Shown: positions 23,340 to 35,582 of the stretch, one piece after another
Position numbering within the stretch: position 1 is the first letter of the stretch
How the letters are laid out: the number at the start of each line of letters is the position of its first letter
NCBI GenBank assembly: GCA_027563935.2
Contig: CM050446.2
Location: 128,728,499 to 128,792,498 of the forward strand
From: Costus lasius
Taxonomy: Eukaryota; Streptophyta; Magnoliopsida; Zingiberales; Costaceae
Direction of reading: 5' to 3'
Length of the DNA stretch: 64,000 nt
Translations under genes and position numbers: made by a program
The notes under the pieces: model-generated
What the model saw: the letters and a program-made list of their open reading frames with translations, nothing else
What the model was told of the DNA's origin: nothing
Database searches by the model: none

Positions 23340-23527
23340 ATCCTAAAAATTGATGATAATGCCGATGATAGGATGATACAACACAAAATTAGTTGAATCT
23401 AATCAAATTCTTGATCAAGAAAGGATTTGGCTGGGGTTTGCAATGTTGTAGGATTGATGGTGCCATCAAAAGAAAGAAAGAAGCTGTACCTCTGAAAGGG
23501 GCGAGAAGATCCGGGCTCAGATGGAGA

Positions 23528-23558
23528 AACGAATGCTGATCAGTTCCCGCGGCGAGAG
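23528..23558 (-). pseudogene. Kinesin fragment B, stub left of copia-1
   Basis: The 31 bases ATGCTGATCAGTTCCCGCGGC and GAGAG repeat the start of the SLRELI-coding part of fragment A (about 22838-22860) and of fragment C (51722-51748). The remainder of fragment B resumes at 29168 after the retrotransposon. Confidence 0.75.
23554..23558. repeat. Target site duplication of copia-1, left (GAGAG)
   Basis: GAGAG directly precedes the TGTTGTAT start of the 5' LTR and is repeated at 29168-29172 directly after the 3' LTR. The uninterrupted sequence at 51744-51750 contains GAGAG once. Confidence 0.9.
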
Positions 23559-23948
23559 TGTTGTATATGAATATGTGTAGTTGTGATAATAAAAAGAAAA
23601 TATTTAGTCTCACATTGTGAAATGGTGTAAAGCTTTATGTGCTTATAACTTTAGTTATACCTCTATAAAGCAAGAAGTTGAGCCCATTAAGGGCTTAGTG
23701 CAAGAGTCCACTGTAATTCAATTATAATAATAATATTTAGTGGTCAAGATTGGGCACTTGGGCATTTGGTTTGCCCACGCACGCCCAAGGGCTACTGTGA
23801 ACTTTTCCTCTCTTGGCTGTGAGTTCTCAACGAGTTTCCCTTGCCTTGTTGAATCTTAGAGGTCGAAATAAACCTTTAGGACAGTGACGTTCGTTCACGC
23901 CTCAAGGCTGTCTTCATTAATTGTTTCTTCTTCGTATTTTTTCCAACA
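23559..23948 (+). repeat. copia-1 5' LTR (internally deleted)
   Basis: Starts TGTTGTATATGAATATG and ends TTTTTTCCAACA. Compared with the 3' LTR it lacks two internal stretches (about 200 bp matching 28707-28907 and about 85 bp further on), joined near GCCCACGCACGCCCAAGGGC. About eleven substitutions occur in the first 210 aligned bases. Confidence 0.92.
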
Positions 23949-23969
23949 ATCTAAAGACTTATTTTCGAG

Positions 23970-26900
23970 ATGGAGGCAGACTTGAACCCAAATGTCAAAG
24001 TCCAGTTTCAAGAAGAGACCTTCAAACTGGATCGCTTCGATGGAACAAACTACATGCGGTGGCAAGATCGAATGTCCTGGCTCTTGGCCGCGCTCAACCT
24101 CTACTATCTCCTCGATCCGAATCAGCAACAAATTCCAGAAACCTTGCCTACAGATTCTGATGCTGTGAAATCAAAATTGGCTGCGGATAAAGCAAAGAGG
24201 GAGACAGACGAAATGCTATGTAGAGGTTACATCCTTAATTCTCTTGTGAGTCGGCTTTATGATGTCTATCGAAATTACAAAACGCCAAAAGAGGTATGGG
24301 ATGCACTCGAATCTAAATACGAGCACTTGAAGAAAGGTACCGATGATTTCTTGCTCTAAAGTATTTCGAGTTTAGTTTTTCTGAAAACATGCCTATTATG
24401 GATCAAGTTAGAGAGTTAGAGATCCTTGTTTCCCAAATGTGTGAACTCCAGATTAAAATTCCTGATGCAATCCAAATGGGGGCTATTTTATCTAAATTGC
24501 TTTCATCCTGGAATGACTATAGGAAGAAAATCTTACATTCCATTGAGAACTATACAATAGAGCAATTCACTACACACTTGCAAATAGAGTGTGAGAATCG
24601 AACCAGAGATGAATTAATTTTAGGTTCAAGAGTGAACCAAGTTACTGTTGCTCCGAATGTGGGAAAATCCTCTGGTGGGCCTCAAGGCAATCTAAATGTG
24701 AAAGACAAAGGCTTTAAAAGGCCTTATAGTGTTAACAATGTGAAGAAATATCGTTCTTGTTTCAATTGTGGAAAGAAAGGACATTATATCAAAGAGTGCA
24801 GGTACAAGAGAAATGTACCCAGAAATCAAAGCACTTCTAGACATCAAACAACCAATTTGGTTGAGGCTAAAAAACAAGAATATGTTGCAATGGTTACAGA
24901 GCTACACCTGGCTACTGTTGTTTCAAATGATTGGTGGTTGGACTCTGGTGTCACCATACATGTTTGCAACAATAAAAATGTGTTCAAAGTTTACAATGAA
25001 CTGAAAGAGCCTAAAGAAGTGCTGATGGGCAACCATGTTGCTGCAAAGGTTCTGGGCAAAGGAAGTGTTGAGCTGAATTTCACTTCTGGGAAAAGGCTTA
25101 CTCTTATTAATGTATTTTATGTACCTGAAATTAGAAAAGAACTTACTTTCTGCCAATATGTTGTGTAAGAATGGCTTTAAGATTGTACTAGAGGCAGATA
25201 AGCTTATTGTAACTAAGAATGGAGTGTTTGTGGGAAAAGGATATTCTACTGATGGCATGTTCAAACTTTCTATTAATGAAATGAAGAATGTTGTTGCTTA
25301 TATTGCTTGTTCATCTTCTTTGTGGCATGCTAGATTAGGTCACTTGAATTATAATTCATTGCAATACATGTCTAAAAATAATTATATATCATGTATAGAT
25401 GATCATGTAGGAAAATGTGAAATTTGCATAGAAGCAAAATTGACTAAGAAACATTTTCCTAAGGTTGAAAGAAAGTCAAATTTGCTTGAACTTGTACATT
25501 CTGACATATGTGAATTAAATGGTCATCTAACTAGAGGTGGAAAAAGATACTTCATTACATTTATAGATGATCATTCTAGATTTACATATGTTTATCTCAT
25601 GAGAACTAAGGATGAAGCTTTTGATGCATTTAAACTATACAAGTCTATTGTTGAAAATCAAAAGGATGTAAAGATCAAAATGATCAGAACTGATAGAGGA
25701 GGAGAATACTTCTCTATAATGTTTAACTCCTTTTGTGAAAACAATGGAAAAATCCATCAGTGTACAGCCCCTTATACACCTCAACAAAAATGGGGTGGCT
25801 GAAAGGAAAAATAGATCCTTGGTTGAAATGGTAAATGCAATGTTGACAAATGCTAAATTACCTTTTTCTTTATGGGGTGAAGCTCTATTAACTGCATGCC
25901 ATATTTATAATAGAATTCCTTTTAAGAAATTTAATGCATCTCCTTATGAGTTTTGGAATAATGGTAGAAAACCAAATCTGAATTATTTCAAAGTGTGGGG
26001 GTGTGTTGCTTTTTATAAGACCCCACATCCTCATAAGTCAAAATTAGGACCTAGAGGTATAAAAAGCACTTTTGTTGGATATGCCCAAAACTCTAAAGCA
26101 TATAGGTTGCTTGATCTAGAAACAAATTCAATTGTTGAATCTATAAATGTTGAATTTCTAGAAGATAAGTTTATTAATGATATAAATGAGATTCAACCTA
26201 ATGTGACATCAAGTTCGATTGATGTGGGGGTTGAAAATAAAAGGAAAGAAATTGGTGAGCCAAGTGAACCTAGAAGAAGTAAAAGAGTCAGAATTGAAAA
26301 ACATTTAGATTTTGACTTTATCTCACCTGATTCTATTATCTTCCTTGTTGAAGCAGATAGAACCAAAATATTAAGTAAAACTTCCATAGTATTTAATATG
26401 GAAAGTGAGCCCAAAACATATAACGAAGCTATGGCTTCAAGAGATGCAGCATTCTAGAAAGAAGCTGTAAATGATGAGATGGACTCTATCATGTCCAATG
26501 GAACTTGGGTCTTGGTAGATTTACCACCTGGGTCTAGAGCAATTGGGTGTAAATGGGTGTTTAAAAGAAAATATAATGGTTCTATTCAAACCCATAAAGC
26601 TAGATTGGTAGCTAAGGGGTTTTCTCAAAAGGAATGAATAGATTACTTTGATACATATGCTCCAGTGGCAAGAATAACATCTATTAGATTGTTATTTGCT
26701 CTAGCTTCAATTCATAAGCTGTTTGTACATCAGATGGATGTTAAAACAGCATTTTTGAATGGTGACTTAACTGAAGAAGTGTACATGGAACAACCTGAAG
26801 GCTTTGTGCTTCCAGGGAATGAACATAAAGTATGTAAATTGGTTAAGTCAATATATGGTTTAAAACAAGCTCCCAAGGAATGGCACAAAAAGTTTGATAC

Positions 26901-27891
26901 AGTAATCCTTTTAAATGGATTTAGGCATAATAATGCCGACAAGTGTATCTATTACAAAACAACAAATGATTATAGTGTGTATTTGTGTCTATATGTCGAC
27001 GATATGTTGATTTTCTGTAACAGTGAGAAAGGAATAACAGAAATAAAGTTGTATCTAAGCTCGACATTTCAAATGAAAGATCTAAACGAGGTAGATACAA
27101 TCTTGGGAATTAAAGTAAACAAAACTTGTAATGGATATTCCTTATCTCAAAGTCACTACATTAAAAAGATGCTTGAGAAATTTAAGTATCTTGGAATAAA
27201 GGAGGCTTGTACCCCCTTTGATTCAAGTGTGAGATTATCAAAAAATAATGGGAGAATTGTGGATCAATTGAGTTATGCTAGTGTCATTGGCAGCTTAATG
27301 TATGCTATGCATTGTACTAGACCTGATATAGCTTATGCTGTGTGCATACTATCAAGGTTCACAAGTAAGCCTAGCACAGAACACTGGAAAGCTATTAAAA
27401 GAGTGTTGGGATATGTAAAGAAAACACAAGGTTTGAGTCTTGTGTATAGTGATTATCCATCTGTGCTAGAAGGATATAGCGATGCAAGTTGGTTAACAAA
27501 TAACTATGAAAGTAAAGCCACCTTAGGTTGGATCTTTATGCTAGGTGGTGGGGCTATAAGTTGGGCTTCTAAGAAGCAAACTTGCATTGCTCATTCAACT
27601 ATGGAATCTGAGTTTATAGCCCTCGCTGCTGCAGGCAAAGAAGCAGAATGGCTGCATAATTTGTTAATAGATGTTGAGTTGTGACCACAACCAATGGCAG
27701 CCGTCTCTTTGCACTGTGATAGTCAAGCAACGATGTCTCATGCTTATAGTGAAATATATAATGGAAAGTCTAGACATCTAGGCATGAGATATGCCTATGT
27801 AAGAGAATTGATCTCAAGTGGGGTGATCACCATAATTTATGTGAGATCATGTGATAATTTAGCTGATCCTCTCACTAAACCTCTTGCGTGA
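23970..27891 (+). pseudogene. copia-1 gag-pol, broken
   Basis: Starts at the ATG at 23970 (MEADLNPNVKVQFQ). Gag covers 23970 to about 24880 and ends in the zinc knuckle CFNCGKKGHYIKEC (CX2CX4HX4C, about 24757-24800). The protease has WWLDSGVTIHVC near 24935. The pre-integrase zinc region has HARLGHLNY and CEICIEAK near 25325-25440, and the integrase core has HSDICE, FITFIDDHSRF and TDRGGEYF. RT has [14 protein letters not shown] and YVDDMLIF (about 26988-27011). RNase H has YSDASW and HSTMESEFIAL, ending LADPLTKPLA with a stop at 27889. Frameshifts lie near 24350, 25145 and 25787. In-frame stops are TAG 26455, TGA 26635 and TGA 27682. It cannot make its own enzymes. Confidence 0.93.
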
Positions 27892-28483
27892 GAATTAGTG
27901 AGAAAAACATCTTGTAATATGGGACTTAAATATTTAAACCTAAGCACCAATGACGGGAACCCAACTTTTAATTAGAAAATCTCTAATTTTAAAAGTTCAA
28001 AGGGTAAAAACAAGTCATTGTTATGTGCTTGTGAGCACTAGGAAGTCTCATAAATAAAATAATAAAATTAAGCTAGTCCTGACAGTTGCGTAATTGAACG
28101 GATGAGCATTGGCTCTTAATGGAGTTTATAATTAATTGTGTCCATAGCAACTGGGATAAAGATAGAAACTCCACCTATGTGAACATTGAAGTGGTGCCGC
28201 TTCAATAAGTGAATTGTGGTTCTCTTATAAATGTTCATTAGATTGGATTAACACATGGCCATATATAATAGTGCTAAGGTTGTTGTAGAGAAACCTTTGA
28301 GAATATCATGGCAAGTGTTGCATGTGTGATATCTTCGGTACTAACACAAGGAGTCGAGGTACAATTTTATAAAACCTTCAACTTCGTTAGGACTTTAAGA
28401 TATTTATGCTAATTGTGGGTTCAAATCGAAAGATACCCATTTGTATGTGTAATGCTTACCTGGCAGCATGTTATTCATCACAA

Positions 28484-28495
28484 CTAGTGGGGGAT
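28484..28495 (+). other. copia-1 polypurine tract
   Basis: CTAGTGGGGGAT directly before the TGTTG of the 3' LTR, the expected position and composition for plus-strand priming. Confidence 0.8.
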
Positions 28496-29167
28496 TGTTG
28501 TATATGAATATGTGTAGTTGTGATAATAAAAAGGAAATGTTTAGTCCCACATTGTGAAATGGTGTAAAGCTTTATGTGCTTATAACTTTAGCTATACCTC
28601 TATGAAGCAAGAAGTTGGGCCCATTAAGGGCTTAGTGCAAGGGTCCACTATGACCCAATTATAATAATAATATTTAGTGGTCAAGATTGGGCACTTGGGC
28701 ACTTGGGACATCTTGGGCATAATTACGGCTAGGGTGTGAAGGCTATCACGGCTGTGATAGTTTCGCACCATGTTGCACGTCTATCGCCGAGACAATCACG
28801 GCGTGGCCGTGCTTTTGGTCACGCCCGTGATCTTCTCGTCGTGGTGACTTTACTCTTTGCCGAGAGTGTCACGGGCAGGCCCTGACAGTATGCACGCCCG
28901 TGGTTGTTTTCGCCCACGCACGCCCAAGGGCGGTTATTGCTTCAAGAGGTGTGTTGGTTACATGGTATATACACCATTTTCTCCTTGTAACTACTTGTTC
29001 GATGTAGTGTTCGCTACTGTGAACTTCTCTCTTGGCTGCGAGTTCTCAACGAGTTTCCCTTGCCTTGTTGAATCCTAGAGGTCGAAATAAGCCTTTAGGA
29101 CAGTGACGTTCGTTCACGCTTCAAGGTTGTCTTCATCGATTATTTCTTCTTCGTATTTTTTCCACCA
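28496..29167 (+). repeat. copia-1 3' LTR
   Basis: 672 bp from TGTTGTATATGAATATG to TTTTTCCACCA, the complete form of the repeat. Its middle (28725-28910) is GC-rich with repeated TCACGG and CACGCCCGTG phrases. The 5' LTR lacks this part. Confidence 0.93.
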
Positions 29168-29412
29168 GAGAGCAGGCCCTCGACATCTCGATTCTCCTTC
29201 GCAGCATCAATCGCGCCCGCGGGAACATGATTTGGTTCTTAATCTCCCCCCGGATCGGCTCGCGCTCCCCTGCCTCCCATAGACTTTCTAGCCCTGTCTG
29301 CCACCGGCGGCGGCTGGAGTTGGTTAGATCAACAGGCGTGGTGGGCGGTGAGAACACAGGCCTCCACTGGCGCCGAGACTCCGCCTGACTCTTTTGCTGC
29401 TCGGATAGGGCG
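29168..29412 (-). pseudogene. Kinesin fragment B, main part
   Basis: Begins with the right GAGAG target duplication (29168-29172) and continues the sequence interrupted at 23558. On the minus strand it encodes relatives of fragment A: an AKEN-type stretch, VDLTNSSRRRWQT and an SEQQKSQAE-like end. The motor-domain part is absent. Between GAGAG and the ENR-coding part, fragments B and C share a deletion relative to A, so B and C are sisters. Confidence 0.65.
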
Positions 29413-30388
29413 AGAAGATATGGGGCATTGATTGAGGGTTCGGAGGGGAAACGGATGCTCCTGTGCCGCGCAACAACATTGTTAACGTTGAGAAATGCAA
29501 CGGTCGAATATTTGAAAATCGCCAATTAAAGCTCACTTCAGATACTTGTGTATAAACGGGCTCTTTTTTTGTTATTTATGTATTTGTGAAGGTGAGTTGC
29601 AAACTTAGAAATTTGCGATGAATGGGCCTTTTCTGGAGCAATATTGCTTTGCTTAAGGGCCCATTTAATAGGATTATTTTATAATAAAAGAATTATAAAT
29701 AATTAATCCGACCAGGCCCAATCTAAAATATAAGTTGTAAAATATATGGTGTATATAATATCAACCTATTATCAACCAATAGAAATAATATATTTTACTG
29801 TTAATCTTTATTGAAATGATCAATATGTGTAGGGATGACAGATTTTTGCCCTACTCATTTCTGAACTTAGGATAATATTTTTTTTTTCAAACTCCTATTC
29901 GAATCCAACTTTATTAAAATTTTAATTACTATTAATTACCTAAAGTCTATAAATACTTGACTTAAATATTAAATTATTTACTACATACACAGTTTACCCA
30001 CCCATATCAAAAGCTTATTAATATATATATCATGTTGGGTTTAATAGATATCTGTTACTGACCTGAAAATGATATATTAATTATTATGAAATAAATTGAT
30101 TTCAAATTTCCTAATCTAATAGTATGGAAAAAAAGGATTGAAGGATGAGAGAAAACAACGAAAAAGAGTAAAGATTGGAAACCATACAAATATGTTTGAA
30201 ACATAAATATTTTACTTAACAAAATTATAATGAAAGAAAATAACATATGAGTTGCTAAAATAATGAAATACACACCAACCTACAATGGAGTGTGAAGTGT
30301 GGACAATGAGAGTTGATGGCATAAACAAGTAGTCGTTACTTGATTGCTTCGAATCATATCAAGAGTCTGGGAGTCAGCAGGTTGGTGA
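29173..30388 (+). repeat. Segmental duplication block d, long copy
   Basis: Matches 51751-53005. It begins in the kinesin fragment and continues through AT-rich non-coding DNA to GAGTCAGCAGGTTGGTG. Homology to the second copy ends exactly where a MITE-like hairpin begins. Confidence 0.85.
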
Positions 30389-30392
30389 CAAG

Positions 30393-30535
30393 ATTAAGGT
30401 TTGTATTTTCTTGGACGAAAAATTGGAAGGAAGGAATGGAAAGTACATAGAATCTAGTAGCATATTGTGTCTAGATTCATTATGTTTTCCATTTTTTCTT
30501 TCTAATTTTTCGTCCAAGGAAACACACTATTAAAG
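30393..30535. mobile_element. MITE-like fold-back, about 143 bp
   Basis: The arms TTCTTGGACGAAAAATT (30408 on) and AATTTTTCGTCCAAGGAA (30505-30522) are inverted copies. Pairing extends outwards through TTAAGGTTTGTAT against ACACACTATTAA and inwards to AGAATCTAG against CTAGATTC. The loop is about 14 bases. No target duplication could be fixed, so a small non-autonomous DNA element is an inference; a microRNA-like hairpin is the alternative. Confidence 0.6.
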
Positions 30536-33500
30536 TTTGATTGAGTATGTTATTCAGATTAGGATAGTTTGCATGACTAAGGCCAAGGTTAGCAGAGTTG
30601 AGCTTGAAATTTTATAACTTTTAATTAAATTTCTGAAACATAAATAGACATATAATTAAGTTATATAAATATAAATATTGTACATTAATTTTAGAAAAAA
30701 AAGGCCTAATGTCATACATAACTAATAAATAAAATGTGAACTAATTTTGTGACACCATCAAACTAAGATATTTCAATTTTAAATGTATATATTCTCCAAA
30801 AACAATAATCAAATGACACCGATCATACTATCAAATAAGAGTTTGATATATATTTCTTACCATTAAAAGAACTAAGTTATTTTTAAAATAATTAATTATA
30901 CAAAATTATTTAATAAAGTTAAATTAAATTTTAATATATAATACTATGTTAATAAATTTAGACAAAATTATTAATAAAATATTTAATTATATTTTAATTT
31001 ATTATATTAATAACTTTAGTAGAAATATTAATATAAACATTAATATATATTAATGTTAAATTTATTTTTTTAATGATAAGCAAAATTATATTAATTAATA
31101 AGGGAAAAAGAAAATATACAAAATATACAAAAATATACAAATATATATATATATATACCTCCTGCGTGAGGGCTGCCATTTCGACAACCCTAATTGGCCC
31201 CAAATTAAATTAAGAAGAAATATTAGTATGATTTTTCATCTGGTCCCTTAATTTGTGCCCAAAAATATTTTTTTTAAAATTTTTTTCAGAAATATTGTAT
31301 ACCTTGTAAGCTATCCAATGATATCAATATTGAGTTATTTTAGATCTTGTATACGTATAAAATATCCTATACAAAAATTAATTTTTTATATAATAAATAA
31401 TATTTTGTCTTATATTTTAGATCCCTTTTGAATTTAAGTCAAAATATCTATGCAATCAAAGCTAAAATACTAAAATAACATGAACATTATTCAATCCAAA
31501 GTATGTCATTGTATTATAATAGTAACTGCTTGGCATTTTGATTTATATCTGCTTTCTCAAAAGTAATATAAATTTATTGAAATGTAAATACATATTTGAA
31601 GTTCTCTTCAAATACAAATTTCTATTTCTTGCTAGTACTATTTTGCTTTTGCTAGTTGAGCCCCTACCAAATTGATGCGTGCATTGTACTTATGATCCTA
31701 GCATTTTGTAAATTGTAATGCTTGTAATCTTCTCTAAGAATTCTAGTTAGAAATAGAAATGATCCAATCAAGATCATGAGATGAGTAGAAACTAAAATTT
31801 CTACCTGATTCAATAGTCCAATCTCCCAATTATTCATCCAAGCTCGAGTGCGGTTGTTTACCAAAACCACAGGAGAAGAAAAAATAAAAAGAAAAGAGAC
31901 CATTAAACCCTCAAATCACAATTGAGGTTTTAATGGTCTAACAATTGTACTGGCCATTCACAATTGATATTGCAGCATAAAGCAAATGATCTAACAGAAT
32001 AGTCAAGATCTTGGAATCATAATTACAACAACCACCATTTCGATTGCTTTGGGCAATTACTACAATCTCAAAATGCGTACAAATGCATTGATATGTATAA
32101 CATATTTTAGCCTACTTATTGGAGTAACTATGATCAACATGATGGCATCACTCCTTCACTAGACAAAATGGATTGATGGTGACGGCTTTAGAGCATCCAT
32201 GTGTTTGTTATATATGTTTATGCAATCAGCTCGAAAAGCTTTCAAAGTTCAAACTTGGGAATCAGCATATCAGTTTTGAAGAAACTTACTGCCGATAGAA
32301 CAAACACTGCAATTTCAGAAATCAAACAAAGAGATGAGTTGCTTGTTAAAGTTTGTTGAAATCCAAATAAAAACAATGATGAGGAATGTTATGATAAAAA
32401 AGTATACAAAAGATGAATTCAGAAAGAAAAAGAAGCAGTTATAAATATCTTTAGCTGCCTGTGCATCATTTATTTATTTTGCAACGTTATCAGTGCAAAA
32501 ACTATTAAGCTTGATCAGATCACGTACCCATTAAAGGAATCTTGCTTGGAAATTTGCTATAATTATAAGGTGGATAAGTTCTGCATACAGACACTCTAGC
32601 AGACTCATAGACCTGCTCATAAATCAAAGTAGAAGACCAATGATGGAGGTTAGAGAAAGGATCAAGTTCTTGTTTGATTAATTGTATTACTTGTGCTTCA
32701 TGCAATTTAATTTATTCATCTCAGCTTATAAAAACATGAAGGCTAAGTAATTCCATGCTTATCCTGTTAGATATTTCACACATCAAGAGACAACCTTTTT
32801 GATATATCCTTGAAAATAACAAGCATTCAAACTAAGTTGGAGGTTTCATTACCCATTAGGACAGTTCACACTCCATACTTGCTACTAGAGAAATTTTACA
32901 GACGCAGTACATGTATACTTGCTACTAAATAATACACCCTTTGAAGAATTTTTACCAATCATTCAAGTCCGTGAATTCCCATTTTTACAATATTTCATGA
33001 ACAAGTATTCACAAGAACATGTAGATTTTCATATCCCCATGTTAACATATATTCACAAGGTTCGTGACACTATAATCTTGACACGGCTTTATTAGCTTTT
33101 GTAACTCGATCTCAAGTGTTACCATGTTAACATATATTCACAAGGTTCGTGACACTAGAATCTAGCTACAAACTTCCTATACAGTAGAAAGAAGAACAAG
33201 TTCCTCCAAGCAAAAGAGGGCATACAAAGAGGACAAACAGACAGACAAACATAGACACATGCAGTGACAACATAAAATTTTTATTTTTCTTATTAGATAT
33301 AGATTGCCTCTCTTGCTTTACTAATTAACTAGTGCATGGAAAAACATATAATTTCTCATTCTTAAGATTTTGCACTTGTCTATGTCAACTGAAATGTTCA
33401 CCCATTTGCATAGTTCTTTTGCTCATTTCCTCATGTAGAAGGAAATTATGAACACAAGGACCTCCAACAAAACTACTAATGCTTAGGCTCTACCTTAGTT

Positions 33501-33869
33501 AATAAGCATATACCAAATCCAGAACAACACTCAAACCTAATGATAATAAAAAAATTCATTACCAATGTTGTAGTCGATTAAGATGCAAAGAGCAATACCC
33601 TTTCCACTGTGTTTGTAGTGATCATTCAACGCCCGCTGGTAATTGATTGGTCCACTTTGCCCCATATTCATTCAAGCTCGAGTGTGCTGTATACAAAAAC
33701 CAAAAAAAGGAAAAAAAAAAAAAAAGAAAGAAAGAAAGAAATGAAGCAATGGAGAAAAGACCACTAAATCCCCAAATCAAAAATTTAAAACAAATTACCA
33801 TCTTTAACTTTTGCGGCAGCATTCTAGAAGAAGCCAGACACAGATCTAATACTTGGCAGCAAGCTTCAC
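30536..33869. other. AT-rich intergenic, no gene seen
   Basis: About 3.3 kb, very AT-rich to 31140, with a short (TA)n run near 31140-31158. Two local repeats occur. CCATGTTAACATATATTCAC and the following AAGGTTCGTGACACTA are repeated at about 33039 and 33123. A stretch around a CAAGCTCGAGTG word near 31840 resembles 33670-33785, each followed by an A-rich run and AGACCA.TAAA. The 61-codon minus frame at 32520-32705 has no recognisable domain. Confidence 0.5.
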
Positions 33870-34199
33870 GAATTGTGGAGGCAATTTTTAGAGTTATTGT
33901 CTAGGAAATTTAGACATGAAAGCATACCTCATTGTCTAAGAAAAAAAGCAACACAACAAGTGATGATAATTTCTAGGGTTAATGAGACATTTTTTTTTTT
34001 TTAAAAAAAAGGGATCATTTGTCCCCTTTAAGGATTTCCAAAATGAAGCCATTGTTCTGAAATAGAGATATTTGGGCTTTTGGATAAGCTGTTGCAGATG
34101 TGCATGAAGTGCACGAGATGGTAAAAAGCTCCATGTCGAGATAAAGAAAAAATTTTCAATAAGAAACTTAAAAGCTGAGGCTTCATGTCTCTTAGGAGG

Positions 34200-34960
34200 G
34201 CAGGGCACACAAGGACGCCAAACTTTTTTGCCAGAACCACTGCTGAATGCAGGCTACATGATGATGATGCTCGCATTGGTGTCTTCCCATCTCATGCCCA
34301 TCAACGTATTCCTGCTAAAACAGAAAAAAGAAACAATGAGACTTTATAAAGAATACATTCGCAGCTTTTGTAATCATTCTACTTCACGTAACTGAAAATA
34401 ATTGCTCATAAGTCAATATTGTTCAGGGTATAAGGTATTTAAGGGCTCTGAATTTAAAACTGCTTAAAATTTAGGATATCTATCATGTTCCAGCTGTATG
34501 TACCAATCCTCATAGCAGAAAGGTATTATTTAAACTGAAATTAAGTATCTTATAACTTGACAACTAACTCAAAAGGATGACAAATAAAGAGCCATGTCAA
34601 CAAGTATATATAGATAGCACTACTGTAGGACTTCATTTATTTTTGAGAAATGATTAATAATATGAATAAAAAATATTTGAAACAGTAGAATCTGATACCC
34701 AAAAGTACTGTTAAAAGGAAATGAAAGAAAATTTATTTTAGAGGTATTACCTCATTGGACATAATATCAATATTCATTCTCATATCTTTGTGTTGGCTAT
34801 TATGTACCCCCAAGTAAATTTGACTCTAGAACCAACAAATGTTGCATGGTCACAAGCCTAGATCCATCACCTAGAACAAATACAAGGATGAAAATAAGAG
34901 ATTAACTACCTCGTATGTTAATTTTCCATCTTGTTCATTATGCACCAGTGCCAATAGTAC
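34200..34960 (-). pseudogene. RING-H2 E3 ligase fragment, left arm
   Basis: Minus-strand exon pieces. EQDGKLTYE is near 34920. HEDMRMNIDIMSNE lies near 34790-34753 and ends at a good donor (GAG, then GTAATACC). EYVDGHEMGRHQCEHHHHVAC is followed by IQQWFWQKSLASL near 34320-34215. The last matches the second half of plant MBR/BIG BROTHER-type RING-H2 domains (Y.dGDELgrLqCgHdYHv.CI.qWL..Kn.CP.C). The first Cys pair and the final CPxC are missing, so no zinc-binding RING could form. The DMRMDIDNMS block is also typical of that ligase group. Confidence 0.7.
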
Positions 34961-35502
34961 CTGTGTATTCAACAACCTATATTCAGTTTCTAAATCCTTA
35001 TTTCCAGTGTGAAGATATAAAAAATTTATACAAAGAAATTGTAACAAAAAATGAATGTGTAAATCACTAGTATCCTTTCATATTTGCAACTCAAGTCCAA
35101 GGAACAAAATATCAATATTCATATATATAGTGTAGGATACCTCTGCAACTCCTTCCACATTTAAAGTATCAATAGCTATATGGATCTTCTAAAGAGGCAT
35201 GAGACCACGTGTGTGTGACTGACTATCTTTAGACAGAAAGCTGTTGGAGAAAACTTAAAGCATCTATATGTGCAGGTAACCAACAAAGAAAATAGTTCCA
35301 TTATTCAATAGTTCATTTTGTTTTTAGAAAGAAAATACTATATAGCTATAACATATCTTCAATAGTTCAAACTTGTACAATTATAGAAAGAAGTATCAAG
35401 AAAAAAAATGTCTTGTGGATAGCCTTTACATTTGTGCCCGTTTATTATGCAATTGAAATTTATAGGTAGTGCATTTCCCAAGAGGATGTTTCTAAAAAGA
35501 AA

Positions 35503-35582
35503 ACACTATACAGCTATAGTGTACACTATACAGCTATAGTGTACACTATACAGCTATAGTGTACACTATACAGCTATAGTGT
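35503..35582. repeat. Four perfect 20-bp palindromic tandem units
   Basis: ACACTATACAGCTATAGTGT is repeated four times without a mismatch. Each unit is itself a hairpin with ACACTATA and TATAGTGT arms around CAGC. The surroundings contain a larger tandem duplication (about 35328-35485 and 35567-35717). The mirror arm near 37940-38150 has only single, diverged versions of the unit, so the expansion occurred after the palindrome formed. Confidence 0.92.

Larger units (their letters stand above)
23559..29167 (+). mobile_element. copia-1, Ty1/copia LTR retrotransposon (defective)
   Basis: A 5.6-kb element with TG...CA ends, flanked by GAGAG target duplications. Order is 5' LTR (390 bp), a short leader, gag-protease-integrase-RT-RNase H (the copia order), polypurine tract and 3' LTR (672 bp). 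It interrupts kinesin fragment B; the empty allele-like site lies at about 51744. The aligned parts of the LTRs differ by roughly 5 percent by eye and the 5' LTR has lost about 280 bp, so the insertion is not young. Coding is broken by three frameshifts and three stops. The sequence after the 5' LTR (ATCTAAAGACTTATTTTC) does not match the usual initiator-Met primer site. Confidence 0.95.
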
